DNA from: Plutella xylostella
Lineage: Eukaryota; Arthropoda; Insecta; Lepidoptera; Plutellidae
Assembly: GCF_932276165.1 (NCBI RefSeq)
Contig: NC_063986.1
Span: 6,398,501 to 6,462,500, forward strand
Direction: 5' to 3'
Length of the DNA stretch: 64,000 nucleotides
Of the stretch, positions 1-12,377 are shown one piece after another. Position numbers and translations under genes: made by a program. The notes beneath the pieces were generated by a model that saw only the letters and a list, made by a program, of their open reading frames with translations, had not been told where the DNA came from and did not search any database. Numbering within the stretch: the stretch's first letter is position 1; each line of letters begins with the position of its first letter.

Positions 1-2640
1 GAAGGATCATAGATCGCACGGAACCCGTACCGTATAGATAGAGGCAACGGACTCCTTTGCAACAGCCCCCCAGATTCGGAAGTAGCCCATGCACTGCATG
101 GCGAGCACAGCTGCAGCAATTTTTTCGTAATGAATCATTGGGATGTCATCCCCGAAGGAGGCTCTCAGCCTACCTCACGACCTGTGTGACATTAGAAAAA
201 TGCACTGTGCTAACGCCGTTTGCGAGCTTGATTTGCAGGACCGCGTTGTATGCCAAGTTCCACAGCAGAGGGGTCCAAGACCTACCGCTGTGGAACTCCG
301 CAACTGAACTTCTTCTGTGAAAACAAACCCTCCCTTTTCGCATCCTTAATGTACTTGTTAGACACGCATGACCTCTGTCAATTTTCTGCAGATAAGAAGA
401 CAAGTGATGGTATACAAGAGCCGCCCTAAAGGTTCGCCCTCTAGGGGATAGAGTTGAACGCGGTTACTATTTTTAAGCAAACAGCCAGCGCAACAACTCG
501 CCCGTGGTTCTTATCCTGCTCCGACAGTGAACGAACGCAAAGTATTGTACCCACTATTCGAATCCGCATTTCGGATGCCAAACTGACTGTCCGAAAGGTC
601 GAAACCGTACCACCACAGAGGTATGACTCGTTCGAAGAGCTTATCAGGCTCTTACAGCAATCAGATGTGTCGGTACACTGAAAGATAATCTACAGGCCTG
701 CTTTATTTATTTAGGAGCACTAATGGCCTCCTTTCAGTCATTGAGTCACTGGCACTCAGGCTGCGGTTGAACAGGAAGATAGACTGTCTAAACAAATCAT
801 TTTTAGGCTAGTTAAAAAAAACTTTAGGTGGGTAGTATGCCAACTAGAACTACAAATAAAACAGTATTTTTGTCTCCTCTAAAATTTGGTCACGAGGAGT
901 TACGATGATTACGATCTAAGGTGACGCTGACGATATTTTATACAAGGTATTGAAAAAAGGGTATAAAGCTTAGCCAAAAGTGGATTTAGGTGCCATTCTG
1001 ATCCACTTTTCTTCTACAATTTTGAAAATTCACGTAACAAAACCTTTTACATAGAAACTTATTCGATTACGTGACTTTTTACTATAGAGACCGAATTTAT
1101 TTTTCGAGAATTTCCAAAACTTGGAGAACAAAAGTTGTTCAGAATAACCCCTGAGTCAAACCCTTTCGGCACAGTATACCCTTTTTGCAACATCCTGTAT
1201 AGGTAATATCAGGTTTATAAAAGACCTGGGCCTGTAGAGTGAGACTCGGCATGGGGAGTCATAATTTATAGATCTTTTAGGTTGCAGTGGCGAATGGGCA
1301 CTGGTAGCCCTGCCCTTTTCTATAACTATAACTATAGGTAATTTTATGGCAATTTAAAAATGGTATAACATTTATCTATTTGAAAAAATCATTAAAAATA
1401 TACATTACCTACCACCCTAATTTAAAAAAAAAATTCAGCCCTTACTTTAAACTTATAACACCCCTCTATTTCCTTCAGGGGTTAAAAAACCTGTGTATTT
1501 AATATTTTCTTATGACTTTTTTTTAAAAACTAGGCTCTTACATAGTTGTACATAATATTATGCGGTATTTTATTCCACTTGTAACGCATTAAATTCATAG
1601 CTACAGTAAACATTTCATTTTTTTCATGGCGAGATACAGTCGCACTTAACCGCTTTTTTGCAAAGCTTGTTAAATAGATTTAAAAAATTATGTAAATTTT
1701 AGATCTTCAATTTTTAAAAATACTTACTTATTTTTAACAACCTGTAGTGGTACAGACTACCACATCTTAAAATATATATATTTTTAATTAACTACGGTTT
1801 TTGGTTTCAAATAAAACAAATTATGAACTTACTTTTCAACACCCTGTATATTGTGTAGCTTACCTACCATACACAACCGTTAAAATAAAATAAATTACCC
1901 CTCAGAATATAAACAGGCTCGCGCTTTGGCATACTGCATTGACCGTATAGTTTTTATTCGGAGAATCTAATAAGTGTCATTATGTGCAATGTTTACCTTT
2001 ATCTATGCATCTGTAACTCTATAGTAAAAAATGTAAACAAATCGAAAAGGCGAAATGTTTTCTAAGAATTTTCGGCTTTTCTGCATCTAAAATGATTAGA
2101 AAATTAACTTTCCATAGCAAATGCATATGTATTATAATACTTGTAGTCATAATTTGTTGATTTAATCAGTTTTTGTGAAATATTTGATAAAAAATAAAAT
2201 GGCGTGGGTATCGCTCCTAACAGGCCGCCACCAGGGCGACGACTGAAGAAATCTGAAATCTGTCACGGTGTCATCATTTTTAAACCGGAATTTATTAGTT
2301 TTTTGCAAAAAAAGTTGACTTCTGGTCCATTAAATCCAACTCTTTAAGGTAACTTTGTTAAGAATTTAATTACCTACACATACATATAAGATTCCATGAA
2401 AATGGGCCCTCTGATTTCGAGGGTTTTTTCATAATAAGTCAAAAAATGGCAAAAGACATGGTGTGTTTGCATTTTTTTTTAACATACTTATTATAATCCT
2501 GCACCAATTTATAAGCAACTAACATGTTCAGTATACCCTCGGCTACAATATATATTTTTACCAATGTGATAGAAGCCACCGTTTTTCCAATCTAATCAAG
2601 TATATCAAGCCGACTTTAGCATTTTAGCTTTAGGGATCCC
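1..2640 (+). repeat. Composite repeat R, copy 1 (cut by window start)
   Basis: Two blocks here recur in the same order and orientation at 4430-6790. Block A (about 1-125 and 440-640) matches 4540-4670 and 5530-5670. Block B (about 1635-2630) matches 5766-6775 with few changes and small indels. Short open frames inside are not conserved between copies in full, and I do not recognise a transposase. An unclassified mobile element or segmental duplication are both possible. Confidence 0.7.
946..1200. mobile_element. MITE-like element with gcaaaaagggtatac-type ends
   Basis: The left end has a diverged tattgaaaaaagggtata string. The right end has the inverse, tataccctttttgcaacatcc. The same terminal pair bounds the better-preserved copy at 16596-16854, and 2909-3122 holds further pieces. 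No coding capacity is seen. Confidence 0.55.
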
Positions 2641-2908
2641 CTTAAGGCTGTCACTAAAGCTAGAAGAAAATCAGAATCTGTCAAATCTAGTGAGGGGGGG
2701 TTGAGGTATGCGGGGCGTTCTACGGACAATGACATGAAATTTTAACATAGTACTCGAAAACATTAAAGTGAAGACATGCCACTTTGTTAAACATATACTA
2801 AGTAAGTAATATTGTTTTGTAAGTGATACGAAAATATTTATTTTTATTTGAAAGTATTTTTAATATTTAATCATTAATTATAAAAAGTCGTGCCCGTGCC
2901 GATATTTA

Positions 2909-3122
2909 TACAGGTTGTTGCAAAAAGGGTATACTAAACTAAGCCGAAACCTACGTGTGCAGCATGTTATTGATGTTATGTCTAAAACCCAGGAAATGAA
3001 ATCAGAATGTAAAAATTCGCGTTTTTTTTTTTCGCGAATTAAGTATAGCCTCACTTGGGGGCAGATTTTAATATAAGAGGGACTACAGGGTGTTGTATTA
3101 AAAAAAGTATAGTTAGCCGAAA
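2909..3122. mobile_element. Fragmented MITE of the gcaaaaagggtatac family
   Basis: The left part begins with caggttgttgcaaaaaggg, then a block like 16610-16640 (gccgaaacctacgtgtgcag). A second end-like motif, acagggtgttgta, sits near 3085. This looks like nested or rearranged fragments of the family at 16596-16854. Confidence 0.45.
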
Positions 3123-3286
3123 GGGCGTTACTCTGAATAACTTTTATCCTACGTATTTTTTATATTCGTGAAAAAAAAAACGCTTCTCCATATATTTTTT
3201 TTGGTCACGTGACCTTTTAGTTAGACGACCTGTTTTATTTTGGTGTTTTAAAAGCAGAACAGTAGTTTGCAGAACTCTGCATATAC

Positions 3287-3420
3287 AGGGTGTCCCAAAA
3301 GGTTACGTAGCTGGCAAAGGTGGTGATATGGGGTGGTCTGGGTGAGGTATAATATGTACTTAAGTATGTGTATTTTGGATATGATAGAAATAATATTTTT
3401 GTTTCTTAAAACCAAAAAAA
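3287..3420. mobile_element. Terminal fragment starting tacagggtgtccca
   Basis: The string tacagggtgtcccaaaagg starts an A/T-rich tract. A similar start (tacagggtgtcccataaaag) is at about 8706. Such ends are common on insect repeats. No internal coding sequence is recognised. Confidence 0.35.
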
Positions 3421-3679
3421 AATAAAACCTTGTTGCGCTCTTTTGCTCACTGTAAGTACCTACAAATATTGCTGTATTAAAAAAATTGCGGTTTTGTAAT
3501 AACGATTATAAAAAAAGTTATTTTCAAGTCAAGGAGTCAGTACCTAATTACAATTTCAGTCAACACCAGGTGAACTGAAAAATATAGATAGTTCTAATTA
3601 TTCTATAATCACTTTAGATCGCAAACATTGTAACTCCACTTTTCTCGGCGAAAAGTCAATTAGTGTCAGTTGGTGTCAA

Positions 3680-4104
3680 TTAGGGCATGCAATACCGGAA
3701 TAATTTTCAATACCGGTATTGAGTTTCGGTATTACTACTTCGGGATTCCGGTACTAATACCGGTATTAGACTTTCTTGTTGTTATAAATGGCAAATATTG
3801 TGTTTAAAGGACTATAGGCCAAAATTAAACAAGAAAAGGCAATCAAATTCTGTAATTATAGACATAGATTTCTACGACAATTGAGTATTAGAGTTAAAAT
3901 GATAGATTTGAATAAAAAAAATTTGGTGTCGGTTTACGCATGGGCAACAGTAGATTTCCAACGGCCAAAAACTACATTAAACTATTGGAAACAAGTGCGC
4001 TTTCATAGTATATAAGAACACAAGGTATTAACTTTCAATACTGGTATTGAAAAATACTTATTTTTTTTCCGGGTTCCCGGTATTGCGGTATTGTATGCCC
4101 TAGT
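3680..4104. mobile_element. Foldback MITE with agggcatgcaataccgg ends
   Basis: The left end reads agggcatgcaataccgg and the right end reads cggtattgtatgccct, its near inverse. Both ends are flanked by gtgtcaat-like sequence, and repeated aataccggtatt motifs lie inside. No open frame of note. Confidence 0.55.
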
Positions 4105-4429
4105 GTCAATAGAAACGTTTTTTGAATTTACATGTTTTGTTTTACTCTTTATTCGAAAAAAAAACTGTATTCCGCATTTTACAATTTGTTTTCCTCTAAA
4201 CCAGAAACCGTGATTTTTAAACAAGAAAATTTAGTAATTCCCTTTATTCTCATATACAACGTGCGATGTAGGCGAGCGTGAACGAAAACTATGCAATAAG
4301 CCTTTGTTTTTATTACTACTTTACTAAAATAAAATAACATACTCAACAATGTTAATATTTTTTTTTTTGCAATATTGTAAAATTAAAATCTAATTATTAA
4401 CATGAATTTCAACTTTTTTTTGCATCTAT

Positions 4430-6790
4430 GCGTCGAATGACGGCATGACGGCTGCTGCAGCTACGTGCTGTGCAGACCTCCAACCAATCCCACCAGTACT
4501 GCAGGTTGCGTCGAATACGAGCCATTCTCTTCGACTTGACAAAACAGGTGCTCCTGGAAGGGCCATAAATCGCACGGCACCCGTACCGTATAGAGGCAAC
4601 AGACTCCTTTGCAACAGCCTCCCAGATTCCTAAGTAGCCCATGCACTGCATGGCGAGCACAGCTCCAGCAATGGACAACATTTCAAAAAACTAAAGCTGC
4701 TATAAATCGGAAACCATTTCGAGATTTAGCTATAAAGGCCACGAAAAAAATATTTTTGAATTTTTTGGATGTATCATTTTGGAGAAATTCATAAAATAGT
4801 CAAAAAGTGCTGATGACGTCATGCATTAGGTGCGATGAATTTTGTTGCTCAAAGCCTATCGATGAAAAAAAAAAAGTAACTGTCACTGTCATTTTTGATT
4901 GACGTTGACGTTTTATCGTGACGTTTTGTTGTTTATTTGGGTCATTTTCATAAATTCTGTTCCGACACTTTTTGACTTTTTTTTTTATTGATCGTATATA
5001 AAATGGTTAGTACGCATTAAGAGATGACCCGCTATATAATATGTCCCAGAGCATGCCACCGCCTACATAGCTAAAAAAATTGGGGTAAGTACATTATATT
5101 TATTTTAAAATAGTAATATATTATGCATTCATGTGTTTCAATTATGCTTGACTGGAATGCTTAGTAAAATATTTTTTTCATGATAAGTATTGTGTATCAT
5201 CAGAATTATCAATGTCACACTTTTTTTGTCATTTGAAAATGACCCATTTGCTGGTTGGCACGTAAACAAAGTTTATGTCACCTGTCAGTTGTCAGTGTCA
5301 TTTATGTTTTTTTTTTTCGAGACTAAGGCAAAGGACTTAAATCAAAATTGAGCCTAATATGTGACGTCACTTCCGGTTTTAAAATAATAAACTTTAAAGT
5401 TAAAAATAACATGGAAAAAGAAATGTACATGAAAAATAAAAAAATACGGGTCCTCTAATTTTTAATAAACTTTCCGAATAGCTAATAAAAATGTAGGGTA
5501 AAAAAAATGAAATGTTGTCCATTGGGATGTCAGCCCTCTAGGAACGCGGTTACTATTTTTAAGCTAAGAGCTAGTTCTCATCCTGCTCCGACAGTGAACG
5601 AACGATCACGCATTTCGGATGCCAAACTGACTGTCCGAAAGGTCGAGACCGTACCACCACGTACTACAGAGGTAGTGGGTGCAGCAATGCACCTCTGCCT
5701 ACCCCGCAAGGGAGTACATTAGTACAAGGCGTGAGAGTGTATGTATGTGTGTAGATATGTAGATAAAGTCGCACTTAACCGCTTTTTTTGCAAAGCTTGT
5801 TAAATACCTTCATAGATTTAAAAAAATATGTACATTTTAGTTCTTCAATTTTTAAAAGTACTTATACTTTTGAACACCCTTTAGTGTACAGACTACCACA
5901 TCTTAAAATATATATTATAAAAAATTACGGTTTTTGGTTTCAAATAATACAAATTGAGGACTTAATTTTCAACACCCTGTATATTGTGTAGCTTACCTAG
6001 CATACACAACCGTTAAAATAAAATAAAGTTAAATTATTACCCCTCAGAATATAAACAGGCTCGCGCTTTGGCATACTGTATTGACCGTATAGTTCTTATT
6101 CGGAGAATCTAATAAGTGTCATTATGTGTAATGTTTACCTTTATCTATGCATCTGTAACTCTATAGTAAAAAATGTAAACAAATCGAAAAGGCGAAATGT
6201 TTTCTAAGAATTTTCGGCTTTTCTCCATCTAAAATGTTTAGAAAATTAACTTTTCATAGCAAATGCATATGTATTATAATATTTGCAGTCATCATTTGTT
6301 GATTTAATCAGTTTTTGTGAAATATTTGATTAAAAATAAAATGGCGTGGGTATCGCTCCTAACAGGCCGCCACCAGGGCGACGACTGAAGAAATCTGAAA
6401 TCTGTCACGGCGTCATCATTTTTAAACCGGAATTTATTAGTTTTTTGCAAAAAAAGTTGACTTCTGGTCCATTAAATCCAACTCTTTAAGGTAACTTTGT
6501 TAAGAATTTAATTACCTACACATACATATAAGATTCCATGAAAATGGGCCCTCTGATTTCGAGGGTTTTTTCATAATAAGTCGAAAAATGGCAAAAGACA
6601 TGGTCTGTTTGCAATTTTTTTTAACATACTTATTATAATCCTGCACCAATTTCTAAGCAAATATCATGTTGAGTATACCCTCTGCTACAATATATATTTT
6701 TCTCAAAGTGATAGAAGCTACCGTTTTTCCAATCCAATCAAGTATATCAAACCGACTTTAGCATTTTAGGTTTCGTAATCCCCTTAAACT
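4430..6790 (+). repeat. Composite repeat R, copy 2
   Basis: Direct second copy of the element at 1-2640, ending about 120 bp before the last FLYWCH exon (F1). On the minus strand 4409-4681 is open for 90 codons (motif GYLGIWEAVAKESVASIRYG), and the matching part of copy 1 can be read in the same frame. I do not recognise the family. It may be a captured gene fragment in a mobile element. Confidence 0.65.
5669..5760 (+). mobile_element. 3' fragment of a tRNA-derived SINE
   Basis: The tract gggtgcagcaatgcacctct through caaggcgtgag is almost identical to the 3' half of the intact SINE at 17791-18081. The tRNA-like head is absent. Confidence 0.65.
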
Positions 6791-6910
6791 ACATAAACTC
6801 GTAATACAGCACAGTAAAACCTGCGTAGCTTTTAGGAATATTTTTTTTATTCATTGAATAAATACTTAAGCCATAGTTGGCTTGTCAAACACCTATTAAA
6901 TCTTTGAACT

Positions 6911-7173
6911 TCAATCGTTATCAAGATCATGTTCCAGTTCGTACTTGTTCCACCGCGGCCTCCCACCGTCGCGCCCGTGCGAGTGGCGCAAGTTAGTCTT
7001 GACCAGGCGTCCCTCGAAGGTGATGACGGTGGCGCGGCAGCGGGCGGTGGAGCGGCGGCCGCACACCCACAGCGTGCGCGGGCGCCGCAGCCCCGGCGTG
7101 TGCCGGTTGAAGCTGTGCCCGCCCACCACCAGCCGCTCCCCGCCGCGCGGCGTCGTCACCAGGAAAATATCGT
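6911..7173 (-). CDS. mod(mdg4): FLYWCH terminal exon F1 (3'-most seen)
   Basis: It follows an acceptor ending tttccag and has 86 codons. The core is seen as GGHSFNRHTPG, TLWVCGRR, RCRATVITF and LRHSHG. About 21 charged residues follow the HSH, whereas most array members stop at once. An AATAAA on the minus strand (6846-6851) lies about 60 bases past the stop. It is the last exon of the array within the window, and more could lie below position 1. Confidence 0.82.
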
Positions 7174-7918
7174 CTGGAAATTATGCAGCTTTCGGTCAAT
7201 ACACGGTTGAATAAATTATGTGAATAACAACGTCTACCATCAGGCTTATAAATAGTAGCAGCAGCTTGTATAAGCTGTTGTGTTGATACAGACAGTTAGA
7301 TCGATAGAGCTCAATCTTGGGCAGCGGTCAATTCCCGCAACTGTTATTCACATTGGTTACTGTATTAACTTTACCGTTGCTCATTGAGGAGTTAAATGGG
7401 TAAGTTACAGGTAAGACAATCGTCAATAATACTTATGTGTTTATTAAAGCAAACTTGATAGGTACTCGTAGCTTAACAACAAGATAAGATTGGGTATACT
7501 GCAGTGTAAGAACAATGCTCCTTCATGATACCACCCACACGCACCTAATACAATATATGTATATTTCACATAATTATATCAATGATTTTCTTACAATAAT
7601 TAATACCTTTATAGTCATTCACAAACATAAAGTGTGTATATTTTAAATCTTATTAAATACCTACCTACCTACTTATCAATATAACTTTTACATATTCGAT
7701 GTATTATGGGGGGCATAGTTTTTTCGTTTATGGCCTTGGCGGAGGCTTATTTTCAGTGGAGCAGTGAATACCTAAGTGAACGATTACTGGTCATGATTAT
7801 TTTTATTAGATAGACTAATAGTAATTATTCCTATTCACCTGTCCACCAGACTTGCTAGATAAAAATACCCACTCTCCTTCATGCAACATCCAGCCTTGAG
7901 ATTCATCAGTGTAACTAA
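7174..7918. other. Intron-like spacer, no gene seen
   Basis: AT-rich spacer between F2 and F1. It holds the probable polyadenylation hexamer of F2 (AATAAA on the minus strand, 7802-7807). I see no coding region or named repeat. Confidence 0.6.
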
Positions 7919-8109
7919 TCAGTGGTTGTGATTATCAACGTATCGCAGCACAGTTTCGTAGGCGTAGCTGACGGCGGCGGCGCGGCAGGCGAGGTTCCTC
8001 TTCTTGCAGCAGACCCAGCGGATCTTGGGGTAGGCGTCGAGGTGGTGGCGGTTGAACCGGTGCCCCGCCAGCAACAGGAGAGGGTGCCCGCGCCGCGTCG
8101 TCGTGAACT
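7919..8109 (-). CDS. mod(mdg4): FLYWCH terminal exon F2
   Basis: No ATG opens this frame; it starts at an acceptor (aaggcgcag) and runs 62 codons. Core motifs are GHRFNRHH, IRWVCCKKR, ACRAAAVSY and DNHNH followed by TGA. The lead TTTRRGHPLLLLAGHRF resembles F3 and F1, so these three form a local subgroup with basic RRG leads. The finger has W-V-C-C, an extra Cys next to the first ligand. Confidence 0.85.
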
Positions 8110-9731
8110 CTGCGCCTTAAATGGAAAATCATCGTCGATTTGAGTTTGATTAAATGGTATGGTTATTTGTGAGTATTAAAAAAATATTTTTCAAATGAAA
8201 TTTGTTAATAAGTTTTAGCAAACCCGTTTATTGAAGATTCGCAGTAGACAACATCATATATCTTCTTAGTTTCCATTAAGTTAAGGTTCCACTCGATGCA
8301 AATCACTTTCACTTCGGGAAACTCTACCGACCCGTCAATCAACATACAACCAAAAGATATTTACACTGCCGGGCAATGAAAAAGTTCAACTCACAAAATG
8401 CCGACATCAAACAACCACCATTTTTTCAAAGATTTAATTTAAAATTGGAACATAATATTACCGATTTTAGTTGGTAATATCCTAACGCTCTGTTACATGT
8501 CCTTCAATGATGTAGAAAACGGCATTAAGCTAGACTTTTCGGTTTAGAAGTAATTTGGTGATTTTCTGAGTGGAATCTTTTCATTGCCCGTGAGTGTATT
8601 TAATCTTATTTAATACCATATTTTTGACAAGATTCTTTCCGTTATTTATTTACAGTTTGTGGCCGAAACAGAATATCCTAAAACAATATAACTTTAAAGT
8701 TATTATACAGGGTGTCCCATAAAAGCCGTGGCAGAGTGACATGGTAGATTGGTTGACATAAGCTCTATCAGATAATAAAAAAAATTCAGGTAAAAAGTTT
8801 ATAGTTTTCAAGTTATTGATAATTTTAATTTTTTTTGAAAAATTCCCATTTTTGTCAGTTTTTATGCTGCCATGCCTAAAATAGGCTTTAATTGAATTAT
8901 TTTTTTCTTGTTCTAGTATCTCAAATAATGGTTTCATGCGGTCGCCGTTACCGTTCCGGTTACGCCGAAATCTAATGTATCTTCCGAGAAATAATGTCAT
9001 TTATGCCAACTTTCAAGTTGCGTTGCTAACCACTTCAAGATAATCATGATCCTTGTTTACTACGAAATAAATTAAACATGAGAATTTAATTTATGAAATC
9101 AGTTTATTTTGTTCAAAAACAGTACTTAGTATACAGTTTAATTTACAGAATTATATCATACCTACGTATCAGGGTAGATTCTTGTATAAGCATCAGGCGA
9201 CTGGAATCATTAAATTTACCGAATAATGAGTAAGAGTCAAACAGATGTGGCATTTGATTGATCAGTAGTAATGGGTCCAAATCAAGTTATTGGCAATAAA
9301 CAAAGTCACGAAATCTTATTTTTACGACTAACGGCAAGGCGAGACTTCTTCCACATTTTTAGACAAAAAGCATATTTTTTTAGAATATCCAATAAGTTCT
9401 ACTACATAACCAGCCACCACTCTGATACTACACAAAACATCCACTCTATGCCGGCATCAAAAACTTTCGTAATTAACCGAATCAGTTTTTACGAGCTGAA
9501 GATGACTATTTTTATCCCTGACCATTCCAAGTAGACATAGGTGATTAGTAAGTAAGCTACCCACTATTTACATTCAAATCTACTAACGTATAACGGCACG
9601 ACCAGTATTGCCAATTTCGAAAAAGTACAATGTATGCATATAAATACGAGTACCTACGTAAGCATTGTAGAGTAAAATAGGTAGGTATTTATTTATTTTG
9701 TTTCGAATCGTATGTTTGTACTGCCCTTTAC
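8110..9731. other. Spacer with repeat fragments
   Basis: Contains the MITE at 8362-8598 and a tract opening tacagggtgtcccataaaag near 8706 that continues as low-complexity A/T sequence to about 9000. Minus-strand AATAAA hexamers at 9688-9697 probably serve F3. Nothing else is recognised. Confidence 0.5.
8362..8598. mobile_element. MITE with ggcaatgaaaa ends, copy a
   Basis: The left end tacactgccgggcaatgaaa mirrors the right end ttttcattgcccgtgagtgt. An internal block (catcaaacaaccaccatttt, then ttagttggtaatat) recurs at 56156-56392, and part of it at 47425-47580. Confidence 0.65.
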
Positions 9732-9994
9732 TCATTCGCAGGACTCGAACCCAAAGCCGCTGGACGGAGAGCCGGGGGTCTTGCCGCGGCGGTGCCAGTC
9801 CGGCAGGTGGGTGTGGATGTTCCGCATCTTGACGACCTTGTTGTCGAAGGTGGTGAGCGCGGCGCGGCAGCCCACGGACCAGCGGCCGCACATCCAGTAG
9901 TTCTTGAGCTTGTTGCGCGTGCGCTTGTCCAGGTAGTAGCGGTGCCCGCGCAGGAACAGCTGCGGCTGCCCGCGCCGCGACGTCGTGATGTACG
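9732..9994 (-). CDS. mod(mdg4): FLYWCH terminal exon F3
   Basis: The acceptor ctaatttcag is followed by 86 codons. Motifs: SRRGQPQLFLRGHRYY, NYWMCGRWS, GCRAALTTFDN and IHTH. A 24-residue Gly/Ser/Pro-rich tail follows the HTH. A longer open frame on the same strand (9583-10128) is a shadow in another frame and lacks the finger residues. Confidence 0.85.
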
Positions 9995-10357
9995 CTGAAA
10001 TTAGAGGACTGTGAAGTAAGCGTTGTGACGTATGGGTGTAGCTGTAGTTTTAGAATATAGCTACCAAAAATTAATAAGTGTAGAGGTATATACCTACATA
10101 TGTAGGTAAAAAGAGTTAATAAGAGCATTTTAAAGGAGTACGATTGCTAAATTCTACAGTAGGTTTACGCTATTTGCTTTCTAAACTATAATTTTCATAC
10201 CCTAATGAATCCAATTAAATAAACAAGTATTTACTCACAATTTATTTAAATTATAAACATCATACTATTTACGTATTGAAATAATTGCGTTCATAATGAA
10301 GTTACACACACATATTATGTACTAATTACAATAGAAATACTGCGGGCACGCAATGAG

Positions 10358-10548
10358 TTAGTGGCTGTGTACATTTCTACAGGTGACGATCTCGTTATCA
10401 ATAGTAACAAGTAAGGCTTTACAGCCCCGGCTGGTCCAGTTACAGTTCCAGATGACTTTGGGTCCGCGACATTTTGAAGATTTGTTGAACTTATACTTGC
10501 CAATTGCTATCGCCGGCTTGCCAAATTTTGATGTTGTAAAGGTAAAAC
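10358..10548 (-). CDS. mod(mdg4): FLYWCH terminal exon F4
   Basis: The acceptor ttttatttccag opens 62 codons with FTFTTSKFGKPAI, YKFNKSS, VIWNCNW, GCKALLVT and VHSH. With F5 and F6 it forms a subgroup marked by WNCN and a Ser-Gly-Cys-type second-Cys context. A minus-strand AATAAA is at 10241-10246. Base composition is less GC-rich than most array exons. Confidence 0.87.
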
Positions 10549-10805
10549 CTGGAAATAAAAGGACAGTCATAAACTAAATAAGTAATAATATTTTTTAATA
10601 CATCTCTTACTTAAAATTTAACATACGCAACCTTAATATGCTATAATATATTTAATAAAAAACCTATAAGAAATCTGCTAGCGCTGGTGCTCTGTTTGAC
10701 GGTATTTTACCATAGTAGTACAAGTACAACACACCTCAGCGTCATAGCGCAGTGTCAAGTTAGCGCTATGACGCGCGCTAGTTACGCTTTCTGTTCGATG
10801 AAGCC

Positions 10806-10996
10806 TTAATGATTGTGAAGATTTCTATACTTAATAATTCTATGTTCAATAGTAGTGACCGCAGCTTTACAGCCGCTGCTGGTTCTGTTACAGTTCCAGA
10901 CGAGCTTAGGGCCGTCACCCCGAGTTACTTTATTGAATCGATACGGCCCAATCTCTATCGCAGGTTTACCAAATCTTGATGTGGTATAAGTAAACT
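10806..10996 (-). CDS. mod(mdg4): FLYWCH terminal exon F5
   Basis: No start codon; the frame opens at an acceptor (attgttccag). It has 62 codons with SRFGKPAIEIGPYRFN, LVWNC, SGCKAAVTT and LHNH before TAA. It is close to F4 and F6 in sequence and spacing, which suggests local tandem duplication. Confidence 0.86.
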
Positions 10997-11097
10997 CTGG
11001 AACAATTAATATGTATAAGTTTAAACTTAATTAAATACCGAAAACTATTGACCATTTTCTTTTGACATGAAATTGGGAACTTAATGCATCCTTGACT

Positions 11098-11223
11098 GCC
11101 AGTTTCAATAACTCTATGACTGGTAGTTACTTTCATACTATTTTGACACATTAAAAGTTACAACCTGTCAAAATCGTATGAAAGTAATTGCCAGTCATCG
11201 GTAGATAGAGGTTATAGAAACTC
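11098..11223. mobile_element. Foldback MITE, copy 1
   Basis: A near-perfect palindrome: agtttcaataactctat at the left is mirrored by atagaggttatagaaact at the right, with ttactttcatactattttga and its inverse inside. The same element is at 46503-46624. Confidence 0.75.
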
Positions 11224-11751
11224 CGTACAGTAAATAGGTTTTCTATGAGAAATTATTTATGACCTACGGTCCAGATGCTGTATTCAAGTGAGACCATTAA
11301 TTTTATGATAAAGAATTTTCAAAACGAAAGTGAGTTAGTAGTAGTAGCTTATCTTTCCAAATCTGACTATTTTTGATGTTTTATCATCGATGTACAGCGA
11401 ACACCCGAGTCTTGGTTGTTCTAGGCCCACGAATCATTTACGAACGCAAAACGTGAACGTGAATTCCTCTCATATACTTTAGCACAAGCGAAGCATGTGG
11501 AAAATAAAAGCCAGCATTTGTTCAGGTGAATCCAATCACACATACTTGGTTTATTTACAATATAAATAAGGAAAGCTTTTAAGTGATTACATAAATTAAT
11601 TAATTATTTGTCTTTACACAAATGATTCGAACCTGGAACCTTGGTACCCGACATAAGAGTCAGAGTTACTAATAACTGTTCTTTGTAACTATTGTAACTA
11701 ACTGCTACACCATCCGGTCTTCATATTTTCACAACATATAATTATAGGTAT
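11224..11751. other. Spacer, no gene seen
   Basis: AT-rich spacer between the foldback element and F6. A minus-strand AATAAA near 11548 could end F6 transcripts. No other feature is supported. Confidence 0.5.
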
Positions 11752-11942
11752 TTAATGATTGTGAACATTTCTATACACAATAATCTTATTGTCAATAGTA
11801 ACTATAGCTGATCTACAGCCACTGCTTGATTTATTACAATTCCAAGTAACTTTAGGGCCCTTACAGCGCCAATATTTGTTGAACCGGTACTGCCCGACCT
11901 CTATCGCTGGCTTACCGTATCTTGTTTTTGTAAACACAAACC
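11752..11942 (-). CDS. mod(mdg4): FLYWCH terminal exon F6
   Basis: The acceptor gtgttttcag precedes 62 codons: FVFTKTRYGKPAIEVGQYRF, VTWNC, SGCRSAIVT and VHNH. It is the third member of the F4-F6 group. CRSA replaces the commoner CRA or CKA. Confidence 0.87.
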
Positions 11943-12377
11943 CTGAAAACACACGAGCGATTAAGTTCATGTCGCGATAAACTACGAAAACTTTCTTTGA
12001 ATTAAACAAACACAAGGCAAACTATGATGGTGAATACCATAATTAATACGAAATAGCATTATAGCTACCGATATAATAATATCATATTTAAGCATGTTTA
12101 AAGGAAGGGAAGTTGTGACCACATAGCACTGTTCATATCTTCAAAGTTGCGTATTTTCGGCCTCTATTAGATTATGCTGAATGCCGACGACACTGACACG
12201 TAAGCAGAATATCTTCAGTTGCTATCTTCTTCTTTTTGTCGCGAGTCGGTGGCCAACATTGTCACCTCACCATAATAACTAGCCCCGTGGTAATAAAATA
12301 GCCAGTGAGATTAGCGTCTGTCGCGAACTACCAGGGTGAACAGGACTTCACTTGACGAGGTTACATTCTTGCCCTCG

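Noticed and set aside
8650..9000. Minus-strand open frame of 116 codons
   Set aside because: It lies within the tacagggtgtccca-type repeat tract, is Lys/Asn/Phe-rich and has no recognisable domain.
9583..10128. Long minus-strand open frame of 181 codons
   Set aside because: It overlaps F3 in another frame; the F3 frame has the acceptor, phase and finger residues, and this one is an Ala/Arg-rich shadow.
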